NCBI GenBank assembly: GCA_018296165.2
Contig: JACKQL020000002.1
Coordinates: 2,418,001-2,482,000, forward strand
Origin: Termitomyces sp. T153
Lineage: Eukaryota > Basidiomycota > Agaricomycetes > Agaricales > Lyophyllaceae
Direction: 5' to 3'
DNA length: 64,000 nt
Of this stretch, positions 49,174 through 62,021 are shown one piece after another (the first letter of the stretch is position 1; every line of letters starts with the position of its first letter). Both the position numbers and the translations under genes were made by a program. The notes below the pieces were generated by a model. The model was given only the letters and a program-made list of their open reading frames with translations. It searched no databases and was not told the DNA's origin.

Positions 49174-49810
49174 CGCTTAGTGCACCAGGTGAAATGCTCA
49201 AACAGCTGTTCGTTGCTTGTAAGCTGTCGTCCAGCGTGCAGCAGACTACAGCGAACTAGCAGACGGTTTTGGATGAGCGCGGCATATCTTTGTGGAGCCG
49301 TGTCATGTGTCCCGACGACGGCACAACCAAACATCCGTATACTATCTCTTCTTTGTGGGCGTGACCACTGGATTTAACTTAAATAACTTGAACACTTGAT
49401 CCTTGATCCACTTCATGAGAAGCCGATGGTCCGCTACTATACTTGCACTGAGCTGGCTTGGAATTGCGGAAGCACGAGCTGCCCACGATGTGTGTCCATA
49501 AGTAACTTATAAATCAAACTAAGACAATACTATCCGACCAAGTTTCATCCTCAAATGGAAAACGTTCGCGACTCACATCTTGTTCCCTATTCCCAGACTT
49601 CAGGTAGTCAAAAGGCATTTCTCTCGTTGCATTCCGCAAGTGCCCAGGGACGTTAATAACAGACACAGCACACCAACTTGACGTAACGAACTTGATGCAT
49701 CAAAATTGACGGGCTGGTGACATCAGGATTGGTCCCGAAATTCATATAGCCACAAGGTTCACAATTCGCCTCCCATCCACGCGCCTTTTCTCCTCCCTTT
49801 CTCCTCCACC
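49174..49810. promoter_or_regulatory. Divergent spacer between UGO1-like and tricalbin genes
   Basis: About 640 bp with no supported coding region. The 60 bp before the tricalbin ATG are rich in C and T (cgcctcccatccacg...tttctcctcccttt), a common feature of fungal 5' leaders. Confidence 0.4.
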
Positions 49811-52800
49811 ATGACTTCCGTAGGCCAGGCTGAGGTAAATGGCATTATCAAGCGAGACGCGGATGCGGGCGTTCCTGTGCATACATTCGATCCCTCAGCC
49901 TCGCCGGAGGAAAAAGGAGCCGCAGCAGGCAAAGATCGTGATCAGCTGAAAAGCGTCTCTGCGGGTCAAGAGGGACCAGGGGCTCAAGGTTTGTTGACAT
50001 TCTCAGTTGGTTGTCATGCTAAGTATTCAACGAAATGTCCAGTCCTCCCTGTTCAGAATGGTCCAACCCCTGTCATACCCACAATTACTGTTCAGGATAC
50101 GGACGAGGGCAGTAAAATAACTGCCTCTGAAACCAGTCAACCAGCGGAAGCCGCACAACAGGAAATCCCGGGCGCATATTCTACTCCACGCGCTCCCACT
50201 ATTCCTGATTGGTATCGTGTCGGTTGGCGTCAAATGGCTGCAAGGGACGACAATCTCGCAGAAGGAGAAGAAAAAGACAAGGGTGTTTTGGACCTGTTCC
50301 TCAAGGAACAGTACTATGGTGATTGGTTCCATAACGCGGGTATCATCATCTTCGTGAGTCTTCCTGCCGTTTTACGGCATCCACTCTCTTATTTTTCGAA
50401 GGCTGTATTTACTTCCCATTTCCTTGCTCGTTTCAACTTCGGGTGGGGCTGGGTATTCATCATCTTGGCCATTTGCACTACCTATTACTCTACATCAGTA
50501 GAACGCGTCAGGCGCCGATCGCGTGACGACATCCAACGAGAGTTGGTCAAGACACGTTTAGCATCCGAACACGAATCCGCCGACTGGATAAACAACTTCC
50601 TTGATCGCTTCTGGCTTATATACGAACCTGTCCTGTCTGCCACAGTTGTTTCAACTGCTGATCAAATCCTCAGCACCAACACTCCAGCGTTTCTCGACTC
50701 CCTCCGCTTGACGACCTTCACCCTTGGCACGAAAGCGCCGCGTATCGACAAAGTCAGGACTTTTCCCAAAACCGCGGATGATATTATCATGATGGACTGG
50801 GGTATCTCGTTCACCCCGAACGATGTCGAGGATCTTACGCCACGTCAACTCGCGAACAAAGTTAACCCAAAAATCATCTTGTCTGTTCGTCTTGGAAAAG
50901 GTTTCGCGACGGCCTCCATGCCCATCCTTGTAGAGGACGTGACATTCAGTGGTTTGATGCGTATTCGAATGAAGCTGATGACGAACTTTCCCCACGTTCA
51001 AATTGTGGATGTTTGTTTCTTGGAGAAACCTGTTATCGACTATGTCCTTAAACCAATTGGTGGAGAAACATTTGGATTTGACATCGCCAATGTAGGTCAA
51101 TCCTCACTTCTTCTTGGAAGTGAGGATCTCATCAATCCCATAGGTTCCTGGGCTGTCTTCGTTCATTCGTGATATGACACATGGTATTCTTGGTCCAATG
51201 ATGTATGACCCTAACGTCTTCACATTGAACCTTGAGCAAATGCTTTCCGGCAAACCGTTGGACACTGCAGTTGGTGTTGTCCAGGTCACCGTCCGTGCTG
51301 CCCGTGGTATCAAGGGAACAAAAATTGGTGGTGGAACGCCAGATCCTTATGTTGCACTGAGCATCAATGAACGCGCCGAACTAGCTCGCACACAATATCA
51401 AAATAATACGTATGTCCGGACTCTGTTGAACCACTCTATGTCATCTTACCTTCTCGTGCAGATTCAATCCGACATGGAACGAGACCAAATTTGTCCTCGT
51501 CAATTCTCTTCAGGAATCACTGGTCCTTACTGTTTGGGATTACAACGATCATCGCAAGGACTTCCTCATGGGCTCCACCAGTTTCGAACTGTCTAAGCTT
51601 CTCGAAGATGCTACCCAGGAAGACATCCATGCAGTCATTCTCAAGGATGGTAAAGATCGCGGAGAACTCAAATACGATGTTTCGTATTATCCCGTTCTAG
51701 AGGCAGCAGAGGGAGAGCAGCTACCGGAAACCTGTAAGATTTCTTCATTCACAGTTTTTTCAGACAATTTACATATGCTCTTTTATTAGCTGTTGGTATC
51801 GTTCGCCTCACTTTGCATCAAGCAAAAGATTTGGACGCCTCTAAATCTCTTTCGGGCGATTTGAATCCTATGGCAAAAGTCTTCCTGGGTGACACCAAGA
51901 AACATTCGCATGCCACTCCGGCTTTCAAGCATACCAACAGCCCCGTATGGGAATCGGCTCACGAATTCTTATGCGCAGACAAAGCATCTTCCGTTGTAAC
52001 TATCAAGGTCATCGATGACCGTGATTTCTTGAAGGATCCTGTTATTGGCTATATGTCTATCAAGCTCACAGACTTGCTTGCTTCGATGGGTGAAGCGGGC
52101 AGAGATTGGTTCCCTTTGAGCGGTTGTAAAAGCGGGAAAATCAGGATATCTGCAGAGTGGAAACCGCTGAGTATGGCAGGTAGCTTGCATGGGGCGGAGC
52201 AGTATACCCCACCGATTGGAGTTGTCAGGTTATTGTTGGACAAGGCCACTGACGTCAAGTGAGTTGCCATCTGAGCGCTGTGTTAGGACTTTCTCGACTG
52301 ATATCTGTGCAGGAACGTCGAAGCTACCTTAGGTGGCAAGGTATGCAGTCTCCTCATCTACCTTCTTTCATTATGCTCACATCAAACCTTACACCACGCC
52401 TCCAGAGTGACCCCTATGTACGAGTTCTGATTAATAATGAAGTAAAGGCACGAACAGAAGTCGTCAATAATAGTAATGGGATTTTAAAGGGTCTTCGTGA
52501 CAGTTACTGACAAATTTTCTTTGATAGACCTCAATCCTATATGGAACGAGATTGTATACATCCCTGGTGTGTCTTGATCTTTCCTCACGTGCTTCCTTGC
52601 TTAATTCTAATGCTCTTGTAGTTCACAGCCTGCGCCAGGTGGGTGACAACTGAATAACGTAAGAAACTTTCAATTGAAGATATTATTTTAGAACCTTCTA
52701 TTGGAGGTCATGGACTATCAGAACCTTACGAAAGTGAGTACCACCATTTCTGCAGACTGCAGTTCTTTCATTGTGCCATTTACTGCAGGATCGCTCCCTT

Positions 52801-55129
52801 GGTACGGTGGATCTTCACGTCAATGATCTAGCGAAGCAATCTCAAGACTTCCAATATCCATTCGAGTCCACTGGTCCCAAGGTGGGCTCTGACCGTATTC
52901 GACTGCCAGGGAATGCCTACAAAGGGATACTCCATTATCACGCCGTGTTTATTCCAGCTTTGGCACTCAATGGTGTTAGCTTCGACAAGCGGGATACTAC
53001 CAATAACATGGATAATGACATTGCACCAATATCATCGTCAGACCATAGTGCCCCTGTTCCCCCCACGATCAAGTCATCCACTCGGACATCAAGTCCGCCT
53101 GCTGCCGCGAGTACTGCACCCACAAATACCCCACCGGCCAGCTCATCTCCTGCTCCAGAGAATGGTGCAGGGCAAGAAGCCATTCCAAAAGAGGAACAGA
53201 AACCAAAGGGTGTTGATATGAGTGTGGATGAACTTCTTGTCCAACGTGCGTATTCATGAGCGAACTTTCTTTCTATTGTCTCATATCCTGCATAGAATCT
53301 GGTATCATTGTCTTCAATATTGTGTCTGGTAATATTGCAAAAAAGGCTCGCTTGGAGGTTCTCTTGAATGACGGTTATTGGCCATGCTTCTCTACAACGA
53401 AATCACGAAGCACCCATGCTCAATGGGACTTTACCGGTGAAGGGTTCATCAAAGAGATCGACTTCAACCGCGTGTGGCTACGATTGAATGCTGCCGATGA
53501 AGGTGACAAGGATGATGTCCTTGCTGAATGGAAGGGAGATGCAAAGACATTCTTGCGATCAACGCTGGTACGTTTACCTTTAAACAAATTTGTTGGAACG
53601 CAGCTTATCTTTGTTACAGAATGCGGTGCACACATACACTCTTGCCAATGATGACGATGAGAATGTCTCGACCGTCAAAGTTGAAACACGATATATCCCC
53701 GTCCCCGTCAAACTGGAACCTCGCGAATCTTTCATCAGTACGTATCTAGTAGCGGCTATCATTGAGCCTCATTCAACTTTTCATTCTCTCAGACCAGGGA
53801 ATACTTCATGTTGAACTACTTGACGCCCATAAACTCCATGCCGCCGATAGAGGAGGTGAGTTGTGCTAGATCCGTCAGATGAAATCTCCTCAATGTCAAT
53901 AATGCAGGGAAATCCGATCCATATGCTGTTTTTACGCTGAGTGGTGCCAGGGTTTACAAATCTCAAGTCAAAAAGAAAACACTCAGTCCTGAGTGGAACG
54001 AAAACTTTGATGTCGAAGTGGTGTGTCTTCATCGTTTTCTTTTGTTTACTCAAGGTTTGATTGAAAATATATGGTAGCCATCTAGGGTAGGGTCGGACTT
54101 TGCAATAGAGGTATTTGACTGGGATCAGGTGGGATCGTCAGATACTTTGGGCACTGCGAAGATCGACCTCGAGGACGTTGAGCCGTTCCAAGCTGTCGAA
54201 CGTACTTTGAATCTTTCCTCACCGAAACATGGGGAGAAAGGTCATGTTCGTATCCGAATGAATTTCCGACCTTCAATCATCGCGAAGACCAGGAAGAATA
54301 CATCGACATTCTCAACCGCAGGAAGGGCCGTGACGCAAATTGGCGTACTTCCCGTTACTGCTGGAATTTCTGCAGGGAAAGGCGTTTTACATGGTGTCAC
54401 GGGGATCTTCAAGCATGGACGCGACGAACAGCCAGAAATATTAAGTGAATATCCATCTGGCCAGGCTTCGCACCCTGTCGGTGCAATGAACCATCCTGCA
54501 GCATTCTCTGCTGTAGCCAATGACCCGGAAAGTAACGGAAATCCAGAGCCTGGAACTCTCAAGGTCACTGTCTTGGATGCCAAAGACTTGACTGGTGGTG
54601 AAACGAAGCCTTATACCGTGCTACGTTTAGGTGATAAGGAAGTGAAGACTAAGTATGTTGCCAAAACGACCACTCCAGAATGGTAAGCGAGCAATTCTAG
54701 CTATGAACGACTCAATTCAAGCTTCATAGGAACGAGTCGTTTACTTTTAATGTTGGGCCACATGCGGCTAAGCTCCACGTTTGGATACACGAGCACAAAA
54801 CCATAGGCAAAGACAAAGATCTTGGTGATGGCGAAGTCGACGTGGGTGTTCCGGTTTTTTATATCCTCGTCGAACTGCATTGACAATTCCTTCAGGTTTG
54901 GCGCCACATTCAGCCCCGTGGAGTCACCGCAGCAGATGTATCCCTTGAACTTCGCCAGGGCGGCCTTCTACGGTTACGTCTTGAGTATGATCCTGCTCTA
55001 CGTCCTAGTAGAAGCGGTGCGTCAATTTCATCGGACGAGCGCCCGGGTGGGACTCCGTCCATAGCACATTCGACCTCACGGTTCAGTATAGGCGGACGGT
55101 CTCGCCGAATTGTGTCTAACGCTGAGTGA
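49811..55129 (+). CDS. Tricalbin (ER-plasma membrane tether with SMP and C2 domains)
   Basis: Extended-synaptotagmin/tricalbin protein that holds the cortical ER to the plasma membrane and moves lipids. It starts MTSVGQAEVNGIIKRDAD at 49811. After an acidic N-terminus come two membrane segments (AGIIIFVS... and WGWVFIILAICTTYYS), forming an ER hairpin. The SMP lipid-transfer domain runs from about ESADWINNFLDRFWLIYEP to MMYDPNVFTLNLEQM. Five C2 domains follow: VVQVTVRAARGIKG, VGIVRLTLHQAKDLDAS, GVVRLLLDKATDVKN...KSDPYVRVLI, GILHVELLDAHKLHA...KSDPYAVFTL, and GTLKVTVLDAKDLTG. The last intron (gtgggt...ttcag) leads to VWRHIQPRGVTAADVSLELR and a Ser-rich tail ending SRRIVSNAE. Length is about 1,500 residues with more than 15 short introns. 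Confidence 0.9.
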
Positions 55130-55399
55130 TTTTCGAGGTCATTTTGTAGGAGAGTGGATCGGCTAACGACTCCGCACCGATACTTACGTTCATTTTTGAT
55201 ACATGCAATATATATATAGTAAATTCTTTTCTGAAATCACGGACTGTTCGCTAGGAAAGCTTCGATTTCCGTATTTGATATACTTGTTTATAATAGCCAT
55301 GTAATTTCTAATTTTTGCGTTACCGGGACGCGACTGAACATTTGAGGCGCGTCAACTTGGACAAAGTTGAGCTATTTGAGTCCGACTAATAGGACAACC

Positions 55400-57387
55400 A
55401 TGTCCGCCCGGCGTGGTGATCATGATACAGCCTCCAAAGCATCCGTTCCCCATCCTCTCATACCATTTCTGCAGCTGCAGTCGCAAAATACGCTCACTCG
55501 CCTCTACCAGCTCCCTTCTTCATGTCTCGCTATTTATCGTCTTCTGGCGCCTCTAGAAAGACAAATCGTGATGAGTTTGCTCTGGCTTGAATCTGCCATA
55601 CCCGCTTCAACAATGGCTGTATGGGTCATTCGAGAAGGAAAACAGTTGCGTTAGATGTGTGCTTTCATGGTGTTCGCGCCGGGCGGCCTCATGATTCTGC
55701 TCATTCAGGCTGTACGACGATTCGCTGAGCAACCTTTACCGACTACATATAGTGCCAAATTCATTGGTCAAACTCGCACTGAATCCGACATTCAAGACAA
55801 GTTTCCGGCAAGCCATCACAGGAAGGTGAGGTGTGGCTGCTTTATGCGAAGACGAAATTTCTCAACCAAGTTGTAGTGGCACAAGCGGAAGTTTCGGAGT
55901 TCCTGCAGAGCCAGACGACAAACGTACACCGCTTGATGTAGAAGGTCTGGACGGGTATGCTTTAGAAAGATGGGAGGTAATTCCTGCTATTCTGCACTAA
56001 TTGATCTGCGTCAGCTTATGTGCGCGCTAGACTATCCTTCATTATATGGTATCATCCGGAACAGGACAAAATCCTCCTAAGCCTTCCACGGGTGTTCTAT
56101 ATCTACTTCAGCGAAGTGGGCTGATGGTTAGCCATCGGTGAGTCCGCTAGGTCGCATTTCGGCCCTCATCCAGTAACGCCTTTCTAGTGGATCACCTCTG
56201 CAAATCACGTCAATCGGCTTCCAGTTCCTCCTTCACTCTCCGCATGACCAGCTCTGGGCTCTCTTACTCCAATATCTGGACATGGCCGAGGTTCGCCAGC
56301 ATCCAGGATTTGATCTCGTGTTCTGACTCTTCTCCTCCACAGCAACGCCAAATGGATCTCGTTGAGGTTCTAAATTTCTTGTTCATGTTGTCTACTATGC
56401 AACTTGGGAAGGTCAGTCCGGCCAAGCGATGCAATCTTCATCCTCTAAGTTCTACCGAACCAGGAGTACTCTACGGAAAAATTGGGCGTCAGTCAAAACG
56501 CAATGTTGGAAGATTTGCGGGACTATGGGCTCATATGGCAGCGAAGGGTGATTCCTTCCATTCTTGGCATAATCCTGGAAATTGAGTGCCATCTAGCCAT
56601 CGTCCAAACGATTTAGTCCAACGCGCTTGTCAACTACACTGACGTCGTCATCTCCCCCGTTGCCAACAGCGACAGGAACAGGTGCAGGAGCTCAAGATGG
56701 ATTCATTGTTTTAGAAACCAACTACCGGATATATGCTTATACTGGTACATGAAAAACATCCTACATACTAACCGTGTTTCTCACAACATTTTAGACAATC
56801 CTTTGCGAACTGCTGTCCTCAATCTGTTTGTCTCCCTAAAATACCGCTTTCCAAACCTCGTGGTTGGCTCTATCACCCGCGATAGTGTCAAGAAGGCTCT
56901 CAATAACGGGATAACAGCGGACCAGGTATGTTTTCTTCGGGTCCTCAGCAAATTCCCAATGACTTATTCTGTAGATTATTAGCTACCTCATAACCCATGC
57001 CCACCCGCAGATGCGGAAAAATGTCAGCTGTCTCCTAGTTAGTAGTCAAAAGTGACTCATAGTTTTTCGCAGAATCCTCTTCTACCAGTAACGGTCCAAG
57101 ATCAGATTCGACTTTGGGAGCTCGAGCGAAACCGACTCAAGTCTTCGGAAGGTCCGTCGCCCATAATCATTCAAGCTATGATCCAACTGACGAAGTTTTG
57201 ATGGTTAGGTTACCTCTACACATCATTCACGTCTCAGGCCGACTACGAATTGGTTCTTGGTTACGCAAGGGAGCTCGATGTTGTTTTGTGGGAGAACGCA
57301 GGAAAGCGGTGTTTCTTTGGTCGCATGGAAGGGCATGCGAATATCCGAGGCTTCATAGAGAGGAGAACGAGTGGAGACATGACATGA
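55400..57387 (+). CDS. tfb2: TFB2, TFIIH core subunit (p52)
   Basis: Subunit of the TFIIH core that regulates the XPB/Ssl2 helicase in transcription initiation and nucleotide excision repair; nuclear. It starts [16 protein letters not shown] at 55400. Motifs in order: [37 protein letters not shown], then after an intron [17 protein letters not shown] and [15 protein letters not shown], ...[52 protein letters not shown], and the C-terminal [20 protein letters not shown] and [19 protein letters not shown]. The stop is at 57385-57387. It is convergent with the methyltransferase gene. Confidence 0.9.
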
Positions 57388-57529
57388 TCTTCGGCAGCTG
57401 TATATGTAGCTCCCTGTACGATTTATACGGTATTGATACAGCTAATTCATTGCTCTGCACTGCTGTTCACGCCAGGAATGGCGAGGCGACCATTACTCCT
57501 GTGTTGTCTCTTGAGGGTGTCGTTAATGT

Positions 57530-58485
57530 CTAGCCTTTGGATCTTGAGGGATCACGAATGAACCTTATCACAAACAAGTGCTCCCGTCCCGCCCTACGGC
57601 TTAACACGATCTAGTCTAAAATTAGAAAGAGAGATAGCGGATTTCAGCAAGCACACTCACGTCGCTTCGCAGCCCATGTAGTTTTGACATTCGTTCTTGA
57701 ATGCCAGGGACATCGTTCTCTGCCACAGCAACGAGATAGAAACGGCCGCGTTCTGACAGAAGTTCCTTGTTCATAGACAACGAGCATATCAACAAGAAAG
57801 ACTTCACGGCTGAGGGTCAATTAGGCATACCTCGACATGCTCGAGGAATATATTTGTCACATTCATCCCGTCCATACCCCCCGCCCAAGAACCTGAGATG
57901 CTGCATTTATCCTGCGCGTCACTCATCTCCTCCTGGATCGTAGGGACATATGGTGGATTGAATAAGATGATGTCTACAGCGTGCTTGAGGCGCAGAGTCA
58001 GTGGCGAGGCAAAGCTCGCATTTATGACATCCAGCGTCACCTATAAAGAATGTTCAAATGACTCAAGCTCTGGCATAGATTGAGATAGTTGACTGACTTT
58101 GTTTTGGGTTCCAGTCGCCCGTGTGCATGTGCACGCGTGTGGATTTATATCGGAGCAGAGGTATACTGGAGGTATGTAAATGCCAAGTTTACCGGTGGGT
58201 CGAGGTGCAAGTAACGCACGTACAGAAGGCCCGAGAATTTTTCCAATGAATGCGGAGACGCAGCCTGATCCCGGACTGTAGAGCTAACCTGAGAAATGTT
58301 TCCAGAAGAATGTCCTAGACGACTTGAGCTGACCCGATTTCAAGTGATATGCTGGGGTGTAGATCCTTGAGCTCCTTTTCGTCCTCTTCTAAAGCGTCAA
58401 GGAGGAGAAATGTGTCCTCTGCGGGCTCATAGACATGGTCGTAATCCTTTGCGGACAAGTGAGAGAGATCGGGCGTTGGGATCAT
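57530..58485 (-). CDS. mtq2: MTQ2/HEMK2-like release-factor methyltransferase
   Basis: S-adenosylmethionine-dependent enzyme that methylates the Gln of the GGQ motif in translation release factor eRF1, with Trm112 as partner. It starts MIPTPDLSHLSAKDYDHVYE at 58485, then PAEDTFLLLDALEEDEKEL. The N6-methyltransferase signature NPPY occurs in HAVDIILFNPPYVPTIQEEM, and AGGMDGMNVTNIFLEHVE follows. The last exon, after an intron with gtgagt...gactag, reads IVLSRRAGREHLFVIRF and stops at 57530-57532. About 220-230 residues, usual for the family. Confidence 0.88.
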
Positions 58486-58618
58486 GTAGAAAAAGAAGAT
58501 AAGATCTTATCTATGACATAGAGTAACCTATCACTTTTATCTACACTTAGACCAGATGCCATCGCTTCTTCACTCCCTCATAACTACTACGATTCCAGCT
58601 TGAGACCGATTTTGATAT

Positions 58619-59501
58619 ATGAGCCCGATCGGTGTACTTTGCCTGACTATTCAATCCGCACACATAGTCCGGTGGAACAGGTTGTTAGGAAGCGCTCCTG
58701 ATCCCTTCGTGAGTATCCATATCAATGACGCGGCAGAGATTGCAAGAACAAAGCATTTGTATCACGAGTATGTACTTTGTAACATAGAAGAAGATCTTAA
58801 GACTTGACGATTTTATATCTAGCTTTGAACCGACATGGATGGAAACCAAGTACATTGTGATATACTCGTTAACTGGGATCCTGGATCTGCGTTTATATGA
58901 CCATCATGAATATCGACGACATACCCTGCTTGGAGAGACGCAATTTCAATTATCGCATTTGGAAGAGGACATGGCCCATGGTGGGCACAACCTCCCTTTA
59001 AGGAAGGGCTCGAAACAGCGAGGAGACCTACTGGTCAATTTGGCGTATTATCCAGTTAGCAAAGGAGCGGGAACAATTCCGGAGTACGGTGAGATATACG
59101 CTGCAAGATGCATGATTTACGGATTAACATTCACGTCAGCCCCTGGAATAGTCATTCTGCACATTTCGGAGGCACGGCGGCTAGCCCCGCGCGGATCCAC
59201 CGCAGATGACTTGAGTACTGTGGCGCAAGTAAGCTTCGGATACGACGATGCAGTCGTACATGCGACGTGTCGAGCAAGCGGGACAAATCCTGTATGGGAG
59301 ACGACATGTGCCTTTTATTGTCCCAGTCGGGCCGAGTGCGTAATCGTGGTGAGGATTATCGATGACGAGGATGGGGTTGTCGGTGAGCTGTCTTTGCGGC
59401 TGGACGACCTGATGGAAGGCAATGAATGGTGGCCGCTGAGCGGGTGCACGAGTGGTGACCTGAGGATGAGCGCGTCGTGGGATGTGGTGTCGGCGACATA
59501 A
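58619..59501 (+). CDS. Stand-alone tandem-C2 protein related to tricalbin C2A-C2B
   Basis: Two C2-type domains without a membrane anchor or SMP domain. The product starts MSPIGVLCLTIQSAHIV at 58619 and has PDPFVSIHIND and an intron (gtatgt...atctag) before FEPTWMETKYIVI. It continues LDLRLYDHHEYRRH, then a second C2 domain (GIVILHISEARRLAPRG, GTNPVWETTCAFYC, GNEWWPLSGCTSGDLRMSA). Each block lines up with the first two C2 domains of the tricalbin encoded 3.5-9 kb to the left, for example FNPTWNETKFVLV, LTVWDYNDHRK and RDWFPLSGCKSGKIRISA. The PTW intron position is shared. A second possible intron (gtgaga...cgtcag, about 59090-59140) also matches one in tricalbin. It looks like a partial duplication. 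Whether it is expressed is unknown. Confidence 0.65.
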
Positions 59502-59514
59502 TGATACTTTGTGT

Positions 59515-59594
59515 GGCGCTGTAGTGTAGTGGTTATCACTCGGGGTTTTGAGATTTAATTTCCCGTAACCCAGGTTCGAACCCTGGCAGTGCCT
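59515..59594 (+). tRNA. tRNA-Gln (TTG anticodon) with an 8-bp intron
   Basis: Acceptor ggcgctg pairs with cagtgcc (one G-T pair), discriminator t at 59594. The anticodon stem cgggg/tcccg encloses anticodon ttg (59548-59550), with the intron gatttaat at 59552-59559 directly after position 37. The T arm is ccagg-ttcgaac-cctgg. It starts 14 bp after the stop of the C2-only gene. Confidence 0.9.
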
Positions 59595-59703
59595 ATTGTC
59601 TTTTTGGGGTATGGAAGTTGCCTTTTGGGGATGAACCGGAAAGAGCCGAGGCTACGTCAGAATAATAAAAAGTTTGGGGCACAGATACTCGCGTGTAACT
59701 ACA

Positions 59704-61240
59704 ATGGCGCAAGGTCAGTTTCCTGCTTATTCGGATCTCTATTTCTAATTTGCGCCACAGAGAAACCTGCGTCAATTGTTCCTCTGCTTTCCAGAGCTCT
59801 ACACCGCATCCGTTCTACCCCGCCTCGTATCATCGCCTCGCCCCCGACCCGTCCGTATCTCTCTTCTTCCTTCTGAACTTGCTCACATCTCCCTCTAGAG
59901 CCTCGAAGAGCAGCCGTCGCTCTCATCATCCGTGTCGTTCCATCTCACTCTGCTCCTGCTCCCTCTTCGCCCTCGACGCCGCTTTCTCTTTCTGAATTCT
60001 TCGAGCAAGAATGGGTTAACGACCCCGACGCCCGACCCGAGATTCTCTTCCTTCATCGTCACAATGCATCTGCAGACGAAGTGTCGCTAGCTCAACCACG
60101 TAGTCGCAGCACTCAGGATTCCCATGTCGCGTTCCCCGGTGGAAGAACCGAGCCCGATGACGAGGGTGGATTGTACACTGGTGCGCGGAGTCAGATCATT
60201 TAGTCCGTTCTCTCCTACTAATTCGTGGAGCAGCCATGCGTCAAACATGGGACGAAATAGGTATTGACCTCGCCGAGCGCCAATACACCTGTATCGGTCA
60301 GCTCGATGACCGCGAAATTACCACCTCCCTTGGCAAACGCCTCCTCATGATCCTCTCTCCCTTTGTCTTCCTTCAGGTCACTCCCGATGCCCCCCTGCCA
60401 GATCCCATCGATTCCACGTCCCTCCACTGGACGCCACTTACGTCTCTCGTCTTACCCGCTACTCCGTCTTGCTGGTCCACGGTCACTGTCGACGCTGCTT
60501 CTCGTCTTGCACCTAAACATAACTCCGCCTTGCGACTACTCATCCGCCTGCTCATTGGCACAATGGAATTCCCTGCCATCCTTCTCGATACTAGCTCCTG
60601 CACCCCGCCTCTCGCCAACACCAAGTCTCAAAGCACCCTTGAAAAAGGCGTCCCAGTCCGCCCTCCCCAGAGTCTCAAGCTTTGGGGCTTATCTCTCGGA
60701 ATGACGCTCGATTTGATGTCGTACATGATTTTCTCCACTCCAAACTCAAGGTTCACTACTCCCGAGAATGTCGATTCGACCCCATTTTTGGGATCGATGC
60801 AACTCCCGTATCAGGCCGAGTTTGAGACTATGCGTGTGGATGTTGTTGCCCCGAGCCTCGCTAGCGTCTTCCCTCGCTTCTCCTATCCTGACGTAAACTT
60901 TTGGATTTGGTACGTCTTCCTTTTAAGCTCTGGATCTTTCTTTTACGAGTACATATAATGTAGGGTATTTGGCAAACGGTATAGGGCGGTCGTGCGTGGT
61001 TGGGAAGCAAGTGTTCGTTCGGGAGGAACCAATGACAGACGGTATGAATTGTATCATATGACCGAAGTATGCAATTCTGATAGACTTTCCACGCTTCCAT
61101 CTAGAATTAATTGGTCTGGTTCAGCCCTCAGTAATTTTTACGCTGCCATTCGTAAGGCCCTAGTCGTTGTGATTGTCGCACGCGCACTTGGAATTCTGTT
61201 CGGTGTCAGTTTTGCGCTTTGGTGGTTATTCAGTCGGTAA
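59704..61240 (+). CDS. Nudix hydrolase with C-terminal membrane segment
   Basis: Nudix-family pyrophosphatase; members near this type cleave CoA or related nucleotide conjugates. The first exon is tiny (MAQG at 59704). A further exon gives ALHRIRSTPPRIIAS. The domain core reads VALIIRVVPSHSAP, then EILFLHRHNASADE. The Nudix box is HVAFPGGRTEPDDEGGLYT plus, after an intron, AMRQTWDEIGIDL; it matches GG-x-x-E...RE-x-x-EEIG with Gln for Glu and Asp for Glu at two positions. A region rich in LxW follows, then NFWIWVFGKRYRAVVRGWE. The C-terminus holds a hydrophobic helix ALVVVIVARALGILFGVSF, suggesting a tail-anchored or membrane-bound enzyme. Stop at 61240. Confidence 0.75.
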
Positions 61241-62021
61241 ATCCACTTGGTCAAACTGTGTTCGTCGTCAGTTTTTCCGTTCTTTGTACCGTGCAACACT
61301 CTGGTTTTTTTCCGCCGCTGGTTCTGATCGCGACAGCGCGAGTCAGTCAGTCAACAGACATTGATTTCATACGTTATTTGGTACCGTACCCCAGGTTTTT
61401 TTTTCAGTTAGGCACTCTTTCTTTTTCCTACAGTTCCTTACCTATGCAATCTCTTCGTCCTCATTCCATTCTAGGGCTGTCACAAGGCCACCCTTACATG
61501 CTGCATGGATGTTCCACACACACACTAACGGGATTCGGAGATGACGACTTGGACCTTATGACAATGACACACACGATTTGCTTTTGCCTTTGTACCACCT
61601 TGTATAATCGAGAATGATAAGAGTCGCGCCAGATATGGATGTGTGTACATGAGAATATGGAGTAGTAGAAGGCGGATGTCTTCATGACATGTGCAAATTG
61701 AACAAAGTCGAGTTCATGGTCGTTTTGAGATGATATGAAATAGCAGTAGGCAGCACTCACTGAACTCTCGTATAATTATTGTGGTGGTCTGCGCTCATAC
61801 CCGACATCAGGCGTCAGTCCTAGCGGCACCGGGATGACTCAAACAAGCCTGGACAAGTAGATAGCAGAACACATGTTTGAGGTTAGTACACGTATCAATT
61901 CCGTCTAATAGACATTGGTATAACAGACTAATTTTATCGCTTCGCTGTTGTCCGACTCCGTGAAGAAACCGATGTTATCAGATGTTGATGTTGGAAAAAT
62001 ACAAGGATCTTTGATGTGTCA
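61241..62021. other. Spacer between convergent Nudix and NPL4 genes
   Basis: 780 bp with no supported coding region; open frames on both strands overlap each other and have no domain. It is the 3' flank of both convergent genes. Confidence 0.4.
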
